Position numbers and translations under genes: made by a program. From Granulicatella elegans ATCC 700633 (lineage in GTDB: Bacteria; Bacillota; Bacilli; Lactobacillales; Aerococcaceae), in NCBI RefSeq assembly GCF_000162475.2, contig NZ_KI391971.1, forward strand, positions 1,079,108 through 1,136,810: a DNA stretch of 57,703 nt, given 5' to 3'. Positions 43,856-52,383 of the stretch are shown one piece after another (positions within the stretch are counted from its first letter, which is position 1; each line of letters opens with the position of its first letter). The notes beneath the pieces were generated by a model. It saw nothing but the letters and a program-made list of their open reading frames with translations. It ran no database searches and was not told where the DNA came from.

Positions 43856-45274
43856 TTATAAAATTGATTGATATAATGAAACATATTGCTTCGCAGATTG
43901 ATTCCAACTAACATCTTTACTCATTGCTTGAGAAACAATGGATGTCCAATTTTCCTTTTGAAAATCATAGACTTCTTTTGTTCGTCTTACTGCATCTAAT
44001 AAATCTCCAGAATTAAAACTTTCAAATGTAAATCCTGTTCCATGAACCCCATCAAATGGTTGAACAGTATCATATAATCCTCCTACACGATGAACAATTG
44101 GAACTGTTCCATAACGCATAGAAATTAATTGTGATAAGCCACATGGTTCAGTTTTAGAAGGCATTAAAAATGCATCACATGAAGCGTATACTTTTGAAGA
44201 CATTTCACTTGAGAACATAATTAAACTTCTAACAACATCATGTCTACGATATTCTAATGAGCGTAAGGCTGATTCATAATGAGCATCACCCGTTCCTAAA
44301 ATCACTAATTGGATTCCTAAGTCTAACAATTGATCTGCTACGTCTAAAACTAAATCAATTCCTTTTTGATGCGTTAATCTTGTAACCATTCCTACCATCA
44401 TCTTATGAGGATTTTCTTCTAAGGCCATTTGTCTTTGAAATGCTAATTTATTTTCCACTTTTTTTGTGATTGAGGATAAAGAATAATTTTTTTCTAAATG
44501 AGTATCTGTTTCTGGATTAAATGTATCTGTATCTAGTCCATTCACAATTCCTACTAATTTTCCTTGCTCTACTTGCAATATTTTATCTAGTCCATAAGAA
44601 AAATATGGATTTAAAATTTCTTTTGCATAAGTTTGACTGACTGTATTCACACGATTTGCTAATTGAATCGCTCCTTTTAATAAGTTCAAATCACCATTAT
44701 AAATCAATGCATCAAAATACTTATTATCTAATCCAAATAAATCTCCCATACTATACGGATTAAACTTTCCTTGGAATTCAATATTATGAATAGACAATAC
44801 AGTTTGCATTCCTTGATAAAATTCCATTTCTCTTGATTTGAAGTCATCTAAATAAATAATGGATAATGCTGTATGCCAATCATTCGCATTAATAATATTC
44901 GGTTGATAATCAATATGAGGTAAAATTTCTAATGCAGCTTTTGAAAAGAATGCAAAACGCTCACCATCATCTTCTTGTCCATAAACCGTTGAGCGATTAA
45001 AATACTGTTCATTATCAATAAAATAATACGTAATTCCATCGATATTACACTCAAAAATACCACAATAAGCTTGTCTCCAGCCTAATTGCACAAAAATATG
45101 TTTTTTATATACTAAAGGAAATTTTTCACGATTGATACTTGAGTAAAGTGGTAATACTACTCTTGCTTCTACTCCTTCGGCTTGTAACGCTTTGGGAAGT
45201 GATCCAATCACATCTCCTAGTCCACCAATTTTTACAAAAGGGGATGCTTCTGCAGCGATAAATAGAACTTTCAT
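43856..45274 (-). CDS. glgA: Glycogen synthase (ADP-glucose)
   Basis: A 472-residue GT5 enzyme extending alpha-1,4-glucan from ADP-glucose. The N-terminal KIGGLGDVIGSLPKAL is the KxGGL substrate motif; NIINANDWHTAL and the C-terminal SKTEPCGLSQLISMRYGTVPIVHRVGGLYDTV are also diagnostic. Three ATGs run together; the third, at 45274, has a seven-base spacing from AAGGAG. A perfect TATAAT lies at 45348-45353. The leader contains AATCAGT/ACTGATT (45312-45340) as a hairpin. It is co-transcribed with glgP, apart from glgBCD. Confidence 0.95.
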   Translation of the reverse strand: MKVLFIAAEASPFVKIGGLGDVIGSLPKALQAEGVEARVVLPLYSSINREKFPLVYKKHIFVQLGWRQAYCGIFECNIDGITYYFIDNEQYFNRSTVYGQEDDGERFAFFSKAALEILPHIDYQPNIINANDWHTALSIIYLDDFKSREMEFYQGMQTVLSIHNIEFQGKFNPYSMGDLFGLDNKYFDALIYNGDLNLLKGAIQLANRVNTVSQTYAKEILNPYFSYGLDKILQVEQGKLVGIVNGLDTDTFNPETDTHLEKNYSLSSITKKVENKLAFQRQMALEENPHKMMVGMVTRLTHQKGIDLVLDVADQLLDLGIQLVILGTGDAHYESALRSLEYRRHDVVRSLIMFSSEMSSKVYASCDAFLMPSKTEPCGLSQLISMRYGTVPIVHRVGGLYDTVQPFDGVHGTGFTFESFNSGDLLDAVRRTKEVYDFQKENWTSIVSQAMSKDVSWNQSAKQYVSLYQSIL

Positions 45275-45347
45275 CATCATTCTCCTTTTTAGGTTAATAG
45301 GAACTTGCTTCTAATCAGTTTGAAATAAAATTCACTGATTATTTCCT

Positions 45348-45353
45348 ATTATA
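45348..45353 (-). promoter_or_regulatory. -10 element of glgAP
   Basis: Perfect minus-strand TATAAT 74 bases before glgA, with only a weak -35 (TTTAAT at 16 bases). It follows the dinG terminator, so glgAP is independently transcribed. Confidence 0.5.
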
Positions 45354-45427
45354 CTCTTATTTATCACAAATTAAACTATAATATTGTTTTGTTTTTTACT
45401 TTTTAATGAACTTTACAGGAACAATAA

Positions 45428-45458
45428 AAACGACAGTCCTCACGACTGCCGTTTTTTG
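45428..45458 (-). terminator. Terminator of dinG
   Basis: ACGGCAGTC pairs with GACTGTCGT (one G:U) around a five-base loop, flanked by AAAA and TTTTTA on the minus strand, just past the stop at 45465. Confidence 0.85.
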
Positions 45459-45464
45459 ATTTTT

Positions 45465-48086
45465 CTATTCTTTCATTGTTTTTTGAATTAATTTTCTAAA
45501 AGTTTGAGAATAAATCTTTGCTCGATTTGGAATACATTGCATCACTCGATTCGCATAAGGAGAATTGATAGAACGTGTATCTAAAATCCATATTTCTGCT
45601 TTTTCTTGATGCGGACGATTCATTCTTCCTAATCCTTGATAAAATTGTTGTAACATTTTTTCCAAAGCATAATCTTGGAAATAATGACGATTTTGTAATT
45701 TCATTTCCTCAGCAATGACTCTTTGCTGTAATTGTGTTGGATTTGGGAAAGGTAATTTTGGAATAATTAATTGATCAATGGATACCTCTCCGCTATCAAA
45801 ACCTTCCCAAAAACTATACACGCCTAATAATAAAACAGATTCTTGTTGTTGAAATTTCCGCTGAACCTTTCTGCTCGACTGATTCGTTCGTTGGACTAAT
45901 AACGGAATATCTGGATGTTCTAATAACACTTGCTCCAATTCCTCTAGCATTTCAATGGAATGAACCAATACTAGACATCTTCCTTGCTTTCTTTGATAAA
46001 TATCTAGTAATTGTCTCGCTAATAATTCCACTCTTTCAGGTGTCACAATGATGGAAGGAGTCGGTAAATCTGTCGGTATAAATACAGTATGTTCAAAATT
46101 TTGATACGTTTTTGGTAAAAATAATCCATCTTCTTGTTTTACGATTGAATGAAATAGTGGTGTAAAGATTGGAATAGTTGCAGAAATACCTATAAATTGA
46201 TACATATATCCATATATTTCTCTCCACATTTTCAATGCAGATTTCATACTTTCTAGCTGTAAACTATATTGTCCTTTTTTCAACACATAAGAAACGGCAA
46301 CATATCCCTCTTCTTGTTTTAATAAAAGAACCATTTCTTGTACTAACTTTTGTAAACAAGCATGAGTTTTTTGAACCAGTTCATCATTGCATTTAAAATC
46401 AAATGTTCGTTTTAATAGATCAATACAAGCTGATTTTACCGCTGCTAATGTTTGATGATGGATACTCTTCTCCCATTCTTCTGCAGATAGCAATATAACC
46501 GAAGTAGGATAACTTTCTTTTCGAATCATTTGCATCCATTCTTCATATAAGTCACAAATCTCAAGTAATCGACGATTGATTTGTCTAGATTGATGTTCTT
46601 GAGTACTCGACATTTCTAAATAACTTTCTAAATGATATTCGTTCCACTCCATTTGTATTTGCCATAATGCATCAAATTCCAATAATTTTTGTTCTTGGCT
46701 TTCTAAAACATGCTCCAATTGTTGTACTTCATCTATGATCACAATTGGTTTATCAAAATGATCTCTTTGAGGCGTTTGTTTTAAATATTGGACTAAAAAT
46801 GCTTGGTTCGTAATGACCATTTTAGACTTTCTCGCATGTCGTATCGCTCTACGATAGAAATCCATTTTAGAGAATTGTCTTTCTTTTCTAGTAATTTTCT
46901 CCCATATTTCACGATGATAAAATAACGAATTACATTCAGATAAATCTCCTGAAGTTGTATGTGCTAGCCATTTTAATAATCCAATGACTGTTAAAGAACT
47001 TTTCTGATTTTGATATTGTTCATATTTTTCTAAAACTTCAGCTAGTCCTGACAATGAAAGATAATGCTCTTGTCCTTTGACAGTTGCAATTGGAAGTGAG
47101 ATTCCTAAACTTTCTTCTAACGTTTTGATTTCCTGATCTACTAATTGCTGTTGTAGTAAAATCGTCGAAGTGGCAATCCATATTGGATGATTTTGTGACT
47201 GTAATTGTAAAGAGACTAGTAAATACGCCAACGTTTTTCCAATTCCTGGTTCTGCTTCTACCCAATTAATAGAATCACCAAAATTCAATCTTTCTAACAT
47301 AAATTCAATTAATTGAACTTGTAAGGGTTGATATTCAATCACCTTTTTCTCCACTAATTGATGATAAAGTTCTAATGCATTCCATTTTTGTGTCTGTTCA
47401 TTATCTTCATCTTTTTCAACAATAGGATTCAGTGCAAATCCCTCTATAAAAATAAATTCCTTTTCTTTTTGAGATACTAAAGTGTTTTGATAACAGTCAT
47501 GAATTACTTTCCCTGTTTCAGCCATTAAACTATCTGCAAATAATGACATTTGATATAAAGTAGGTGCAGGCAATTGTTCTAATTCCTCTAAACAGTTCAA
47601 AAATAATTGAGCAGTTGCATACGCATCGCTTCCTGCTGAATGAATTTGTTGATGTGGAATTTCTAATAATTGCGTTAAATCTTGCAGACGATAACTCTCA
47701 ATCGTCGGATAACAAATTTGCGCTAATTGAACAGTATCCACACAGGGAGCACTCCATTCAATTCCTGCTAGTTCTCTAAAACTTTCTACTAAGTAGGAAT
47801 AATCAAAACTGATATTATGAGCTACAAATGTTTTTCCTTCTAATAATTGAAAAATAGTTGAGGCAACTTCATCAAAATAAGGGGCTTGCTTCACTTCTTT
47901 CTTGTCGACTCCTGTTAATTGTTGAATCTCATAAGGAATCGTTGTCTCTGGATTTATATACAAATCTACTTGAGTAACAATTTCTCCTTGTTCAATAATG
48001 GAACACCCAAATTGAAAAATTCTTCCACCTTCTTCAAATTTAGGACCCGTTGTTTCTAAATCCACTACTGCATAACTCGTTTTCAT
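45465..48086 (-). CDS. dinG: DinG family exonuclease/helicase-like protein
   Basis: An 873-residue Firmicutes-type DinG. The N-terminal DEDD exonuclease domain (YAVVDLETTGPKFEEGGRIFQFG, VAHNISFDYSYL, HSAGSDAYATAQLF) is fused to an XPD/DinG-like helicase core with Walker A EAEPGIGKTLAYLL, DEAH-like IIDEVQQLE (Asp-Glu-Val-Gln) and motif VI QGLGRMNRPHQEK. The iron-sulphur cysteines of E. coli DinG are absent, as known for the Gram-positive form, in which 3'-5' exonuclease rather than helicase activity was shown. AGGTGA lies just before the ATG at 48086. Normally adjacent to the ypmB-aspB-asnS block, but here 17 kb away. Confidence 0.94.
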   Translation of the reverse strand: MKTSYAVVDLETTGPKFEEGGRIFQFGCSIIEQGEIVTQVDLYINPETTIPYEIQQLTGVDKKEVKQAPYFDEVASTIFQLLEGKTFVAHNISFDYSYLVESFRELAGIEWSAPCVDTVQLAQICYPTIESYRLQDLTQLLEIPHQQIHSAGSDAYATAQLFLNCLEELEQLPAPTLYQMSLFADSLMAETGKVIHDCYQNTLVSQKEKEFIFIEGFALNPIVEKDEDNEQTQKWNALELYHQLVEKKVIEYQPLQVQLIEFMLERLNFGDSINWVEAEPGIGKTLAYLLVSLQLQSQNHPIWIATSTILLQQQLVDQEIKTLEESLGISLPIATVKGQEHYLSLSGLAEVLEKYEQYQNQKSSLTVIGLLKWLAHTTSGDLSECNSLFYHREIWEKITRKERQFSKMDFYRRAIRHARKSKMVITNQAFLVQYLKQTPQRDHFDKPIVIIDEVQQLEHVLESQEQKLLEFDALWQIQMEWNEYHLESYLEMSSTQEHQSRQINRRLLEICDLYEEWMQMIRKESYPTSVILLSAEEWEKSIHHQTLAAVKSACIDLLKRTFDFKCNDELVQKTHACLQKLVQEMVLLLKQEEGYVAVSYVLKKGQYSLQLESMKSALKMWREIYGYMYQFIGISATIPIFTPLFHSIVKQEDGLFLPKTYQNFEHTVFIPTDLPTPSIIVTPERVELLARQLLDIYQRKQGRCLVLVHSIEMLEELEQVLLEHPDIPLLVQRTNQSSRKVQRKFQQQESVLLLGVYSFWEGFDSGEVSIDQLIIPKLPFPNPTQLQQRVIAEEMKLQNRHYFQDYALEKMLQQFYQGLGRMNRPHQEKAEIWILDTRSINSPYANRVMQCIPNRAKIYSQTFRKLIQKTMKE

Positions 48087-48161
48087 TCTCTCACCTACTT
48101 TTCTCATAAAATTAGTTTACTAACTCTTTTAGCGAAACGCAACTATTCTCATAAAAAAGAA

Positions 48162-48189
48162 GCACACTTCCTTCTATTTGGAAATGTAC
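48162..48189 (-). terminator. Terminator of the vex-vnc cluster
   Basis: GTACATTTCC pairs with GGAAGTGTGC (with U:G pairs) around an eight-base loop, followed by TTCTTTTTT on the minus strand. It begins nine bases before the vncS stop. Confidence 0.82.
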
Positions 48190-48197
48190 CTCATCTT

Positions 48198-49505
48198 TCA
48201 CTTCATATTTTTTGGAAACTCTATTGTAACTGTTACTTGCTTTTTACCCTTTTCTAACTGGTAACTAAATCCATAATGCTCTAATAAATTTTGAACGACT
48301 AATAAACCAATTCCTGTTTTCTTTTGATTTTCTTCTAATAAGTCATTCATTTCTTCTACGGCATCATTCACTTCATTTTGAATCATAAAACAATTTTCAT
48401 CCGAAACGATTCGAATGACCGAACCTTTTTTAGCATATTGATACGCATTACTAAAAATATTGGAGAGTACCATTTTAAAAGCTTCCTGTCCGATTAATAA
48501 TTGCTTTGAAACAATATGACTATGAATGGTTAAATTTCTCTTCATTGCAATCCAATGATGATCCTGAGTAACTTTTTGAATCTCTTCTTCGAGGGAAATC
48601 CATTTTGCTTTTTCCCCTAGAGCTTCCTTAGATTCTCTTAATAATTCAACTACTTTAACGGTCAGTCCATCGACAATTTGAATACATTCATCAATATAAT
48701 AATCACGATTTTTATATTTTCCAACATGATATTTCATATTTTCTAAAATAATTTTTAAACTTGCTAAAGGTGTTTTTAAATCATGGGAACGTCCACGGAA
48801 AAATTCGTATTTGATTTTTTCTAATTGAAGAATCGTTTCATTCTTTTCTTCTACATTATCAATCACTTGTAATAAATTAATATACAATTGATTAATTTGT
48901 GATTTTAATTCACCAACCTCATCGGTCGACTGAACTTCTAACAAAGCATGACGATCCAATTCCTTCATTCTTCTCATTGTCTTTTTCATCTGTTGAACTT
49001 GTTTGGTTATAATTCTCGCATAAATCCAAGCTATCATCAGTGACATCACGAAGGATACTAACAAAGTATATGGTAAAAATTTCCAACTTAAAGAAATAGC
49101 TTCTTTTTGTAAATCAGTTGTTGTAATAAATTGTAAGTTTAAATTTTCTCCAGTTTTTGTTTGAATTTGTCGCTCTTCAATGACTAAAGAATTAGTATAA
49201 CTTGAAAAATCTGCTGGTATCCCTTGACTAATTTCAAATTCATTAGAGCCTGTTTCAGCTCCTGCCATCAAAGTAATATCATTTCCTTTCGAATATAAGT
49301 TCACAAAATCCATAATTTGACTTTCTTCTTTTAAGTTTAAATTGGACGAAATTTGGTCTGCTTTTATACTTAATTCCTGTTGTTTCGTTTCAAGATAAGT
49401 CTTAGGAAAAATAAAATAAATCGAAATATGAATGCCGATAACTAACATACTTAAAATAAAAAAAGTTGTCGCTAAAATTTTTGGAAATATTTTTAATGAT
49501 TTCAT
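48198..49505 (-). CDS. vncS: Sensor histidine kinase, VncS-like
   Basis: A 435-residue membrane kinase. Two helices (about residues 12-33 and 144-163) bracket an extracytoplasmic domain of about 110 residues. A HAMP linker (ITKQVQQMKKTMRRMKELDRH) and a dimerisation domain follow, with the phosphorylated His241 in SHDLKTPLASL and the ATPase domain with NIFSNAYQYAKKGS and GIGLLVVQNLL. The gene overlaps vncR by four bases. Gene order and sizes match pneumococcal vex1-2-3-vncR-vncS, on which I base the name. The signal sensed is unknown. Confidence 0.88.
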   Translation of the reverse strand: MKSLKIFPKILATTFFILSMLVIGIHISIYFIFPKTYLETKQQELSIKADQISSNLNLKEESQIMDFVNLYSKGNDITLMAGAETGSNEFEISQGIPADFSSYTNSLVIEERQIQTKTGENLNLQFITTTDLQKEAISLSWKFLPYTLLVSFVMSLMIAWIYARIITKQVQQMKKTMRRMKELDRHALLEVQSTDEVGELKSQINQLYINLLQVIDNVEEKNETILQLEKIKYEFFRGRSHDLKTPLASLKIILENMKYHVGKYKNRDYYIDECIQIVDGLTVKVVELLRESKEALGEKAKWISLEEEIQKVTQDHHWIAMKRNLTIHSHIVSKQLLIGQEAFKMVLSNIFSNAYQYAKKGSVIRIVSDENCFMIQNEVNDAVEEMNDLLEENQKKTGIGLLVVQNLLEHYGFSYQLEKGKKQVTVTIEFPKNMK

Positions 49506-50158
49506 AGTCTCTCCAATTTATATCCCACATTACGAATTGTAATAATACAATCCAATGCTAATTTTTTACGTAATTCCTTCATATAGACATCAATCACTCG
49601 ATCAAAAGGAATTTCGTCTGTTTCTTTCCAAACTTGATCAATAATTTGTTGCCTACTTAATGCTTGCCCTTCATGATCAACTAAACATTTTAAAATTTCA
49701 ATTTCTTTAGCATTCATATCTACTTTTTCACCAAAAAGAGTTGCTGTATAACTAGAGAAATTCACACTCGTATTTTGATAAGTAAACACTTCTGTATCCG
49801 GATAATAACGTTTCATTAAAGCATCAATTCTAGCTTTTAAAACAGGTAAAGAAAATGGTTTTTCAATATATCCATCTGCTAATTGACTAAAAGCTTTTAA
49901 TTGGTATTCTTCATCGCTAAAAGCTGTTAACATTAATGCAGGGATTGAACTTTTTCTTCGAATATATTCTAGAACTTCTAATCCATTCTTTTTTGGCAAT
50001 TGAATATCTAATAGCACTAAATGTACTTCATTTGAATCAAATAAATCGATTGCTTCTTGTCCATCACTTGCAGCAATCATCTCATAATCACATTCAATTA
50101 AATAATCACAGACTCCTTCACGAATTGGTGCTTCATCTTCGACCATTAAAATTCTCAC
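49502..50158 (-). CDS. vncR: Response regulator, OmpR family, VncR-like
   Basis: A 218-residue two-domain regulator. The receiver has the acidic pair in LMVEDEAPIREG, phospho-Asp51 (LVLLDIQLPKKNG), LMLTAFSDE and YIEKPFSLPVL. The C-terminal winged helix ends KLALDCIITIRNVGYKLE. The start is GTG at 50158 with GAGGAG eight bases upstream; the longer ATG reading to 50215 runs through the promoter. The 218-residue length equals pneumococcal VncR. It probably acts on the direct repeats upstream of vex1. Confidence 0.9.
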   Translation of the reverse strand: MRILMVEDEAPIREGVCDYLIECDYEMIAASDGQEAIDLFDSNEVHLVLLDIQLPKKNGLEVLEYIRRKSSIPALMLTAFSDEEYQLKAFSQLADGYIEKPFSLPVLKARIDALMKRYYPDTEVFTYQNTSVNFSSYTATLFGEKVDMNAKEIEILKCLVDHEGQALSRQQIIDQVWKETDEIPFDRVIDVYMKELRKKLALDCIITIRNVGYKLERL

Positions 50159-50180
50159 AGCTTCATCTCCTCTCATTCTT

Positions 50181-50209
50181 ATTATAAATGATTTTCTTAT
50201 TTCTGTCCT
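50181..50209 (-). promoter_or_regulatory. Promoter of vncRS
   Basis: Minus-strand AGGACA (50204-50209), 17 bases, perfect TATAAT (50181-50186). It lies after the terminator at 50228-50265, giving the regulators their own transcription start. Confidence 0.65.
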
Positions 50210-50227
50210 TGTCATTTCATAAAAAAT

Positions 50228-50265
50228 GAGCAGACTTAGAATCCTTTTTTATTCTTTGTCTGCTC
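50228..50265 (-). terminator. Terminator between vex3 and vncR
   Basis: GAGCAGAC and GTCTGCTC form the outer stem, AGAAT/ATTCT the inner one, with an A-A mismatch and an eight-base loop; ATTTTTTAT follows on the minus strand. It separates the transporter genes from the regulators. Confidence 0.8.
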
Positions 50266-50343
50266 CTTTTATTGATCTATTTCATTTTTAATGACAGTTT
50301 ATTTATCCTAGAGGTTCATCTTTTCTCCCGTAATTTTAACCTT

Positions 50344-51717
50344 CTATTCAACATCCATTAATAATTCTTTAGGATTTTTACTAAATGTTTTCACACTGGC
50401 AATCGTTAATGCAATCCCTAATACCACAATCATAAAACCAACTACATATAATACATTAGTTGGTTGAATCACCATTTCTAAAGAAGTTAATGTCTTATTA
50501 AAGCCATCTACTTCAGCTCCGCCACCTAGACCCGTTGAGGCTGCTTGTTTGCCCATTTGTTTTGCAATACTTGAAGTAACACTTGAAAGTAATTGATTTC
50601 CAACTGTTTTACCTGTTAAAATAGCAACTCCTGTTGCACCGATAAAGGCTGGTAAACTAATGAACAATAACTCCCATACAAATTGTCCAAATATTTCCAT
50701 TTTCGATAAGCCAATCGATAATAGAACACCAATTTCTCTTTGACGAGCATTCATCCATAAGAATAGTAATAATGCTACTGTAATTCCTGCAAATGCAATA
50801 GATCCAATAAATAATTTATTTGCGATTGAATACATCCCAGAAATTGATTGTTGTAAGGCTGGGAAGTTAGAAGAACTTTTTACTAAATTATAAGATTTCC
50901 AATTAATCGCTAATTTCCCTAAATCTTTAATGACTGTATCAAGATTTTTATTTCCTTTTACAAAGAATGTCGCATCTTGATACACTGCTGTATCTTCTGT
51001 ATTTCCATATACTTCAGCAGCTGTAAGAATATCGGTTACTAAAGTATTTTCATATAATTCTTGTGCTGCTGTAACTCTCGTTTTATTATGACCATCAAAC
51101 AGACCTTTAATTTCAACTTCTACCGTTTCATTAGCACCTTTTTCATTATCAGCATCATAAATATTTGATTTTAATGTAATTTTATCGCCTACTTTTAAGT
51201 TGTTTTTTTCAGCTAAATCTTTATGCATTAAAATTTTATGTTTATCTGATTCTACTAATGAACTTCCTTCTACCAATTGATAGGCGCCAGAAACAAATTT
51301 ATTTTCTTTCGCAGAATCATTAACCCCTGTTAACATAACAGCACGTTTAAATTTCTTAATACGATCGGGTGTTAACACTCCTTGAGTTTCTTTTGTTTCA
51401 ATAATATCGTAATCTGCTAAATCAGCTACACTATTAATACGTTTAACAGTTCCTTCGATATCTGGAGATTCAGAGATTTTTTTAATATCTTCTCCTTTAA
51501 TATTTCCTCCGCCTCGTGGTGTTCCTTGATTCACACGACGATTAATTTCCATTGAAAAACTATTTGTAATATTTTTAAATACTTCTTTTGAAGCTTGATT
51601 CGTTGCATCTTTCATAGATAATCCAATCATACTTAATGTCGCCATAGATAGTATAACGGCAAATAATACGAATGATTTGAAGATTTTTCTTGAAATATAA
51701 GCAAATGCATTTTTCAT
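50344..51717 (-). CDS. vex3: ABC transporter permease, Vex3-like (FtsX/MacB type)
   Basis: A 457-residue permease. An N-terminal helix (about 14-33) is followed by a large extracytoplasmic domain of about 250 residues, then three C-terminal helices of the FtsX domain (IANKLFIGSIAFAGITVALLLFLWMNARQREIGVLLSIGLSK; LLFISLPAFIGATGVAIL; VLYVVGFMIVVLGIALTIASVK). MacB-like permeases work as mechanotransmitters or exporters. It pairs with the Vex1-like permease and the ATPase between them. GGGAG lies ten bases before the ATG. The name follows the pneumococcal Vex order. Confidence 0.85.
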   Translation of the reverse strand: MKNAFAYISRKIFKSFVLFAVILSMATLSMIGLSMKDATNQASKEVFKNITNSFSMEINRRVNQGTPRGGGNIKGEDIKKISESPDIEGTVKRINSVADLADYDIIETKETQGVLTPDRIKKFKRAVMLTGVNDSAKENKFVSGAYQLVEGSSLVESDKHKILMHKDLAEKNNLKVGDKITLKSNIYDADNEKGANETVEVEIKGLFDGHNKTRVTAAQELYENTLVTDILTAAEVYGNTEDTAVYQDATFFVKGNKNLDTVIKDLGKLAINWKSYNLVKSSSNFPALQQSISGMYSIANKLFIGSIAFAGITVALLLFLWMNARQREIGVLLSIGLSKMEIFGQFVWELLFISLPAFIGATGVAILTGKTVGNQLLSSVTSSIAKQMGKQAASTGLGGGAEVDGFNKTLTSLEMVIQPTNVLYVVGFMIVVLGIALTIASVKTFSKNPKELLMDVE

Positions 51718-51737
51718 CCTATTCTATCTCCCTTTAC

Positions 51738-52373
51738 TTATTTCACTTCGTGAAGTTTTGTTTCACGTAATTCTAATATCGTATCTGCAGCATTTGCTAC
51801 TTCTTTACTATGTGTTACAACAATGACACATTTTTTTCTTTCTTTTGCCAGTGATTTTAGTACATCTATAATTTCACCCGCTGTATGTTCATCTAAATTT
51901 CCTGTTGGTTCATCCGCTAAAATAATTGGAGCCTCTGAAACCAACGCACGAGCAATCGCTACCCTTTGTTGTTGTCCTCCTGATAATTTTAAAACATTAC
52001 GATTCACATGACTTTCTTCTAATCCTAATTGTAATAAAATTTCTTTTGTAGCTGTAGGATTGACTAAACGAATATTTTCTAAAGGCGTTAAATAATCAAT
52101 TAAATTATAATTTTGGAATACTAAAGAAATATGATGTTTACGATGATAGCTATCACCTTTTTCTTGAATATCTTCTCCTTCAAATAAAATCTTTCCACTT
52201 GTTGGATTATCTAATGCTGCTAATAATGATAGTAATGTGGATTTTCCAGAACCCGATTTCCCAATAATCGCGTAAAATTTACCGGCTTCAAATTCTTGAT
52301 CAATTTGTGATAACACAGATTGACGTGCTTCCTTATATTGATAACTTACTTTATTCATTGATAATACACTCAT
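51738..52373 (-). CDS. vex2: ABC transporter ATP-binding protein, Vex2-like
   Basis: A 211-residue ATPase of the LolD/MacB class. Walker A GKSGSGKST (38-46), Q-loop FQNYNLIDYLTP, signature LSGGQQQRVAIARAL and Walker B IILADEPTGNLD are intact, followed by the H-loop in VIVVTHSKEVA. An ATG two codons earlier lies too close to AGGAGA; 52373 has the right spacing. It is five to twenty bases from the two permease genes on either side, so one operon. Confidence 0.93.
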   Translation of the reverse strand: MSVLSMNKVSYQYKEARQSVLSQIDQEFEAGKFYAIIGKSGSGKSTLLSLLAALDNPTSGKILFEGEDIQEKGDSYHRKHHISLVFQNYNLIDYLTPLENIRLVNPTATKEILLQLGLEESHVNRNVLKLSGGQQQRVAIARALVSEAPIILADEPTGNLDEHTAGEIIDVLKSLAKERKKCVIVVTHSKEVANAADTILELRETKLHEVK

Positions 52374-52383
52374 GTTCATTCTC

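Noticed and set aside
50159-50215. Longer ATG start of the response regulator
   Set aside because: This stretch contains the TATAAT of the vncRS promoter, and the GTG at 50158 has a well-placed GAGGAG.
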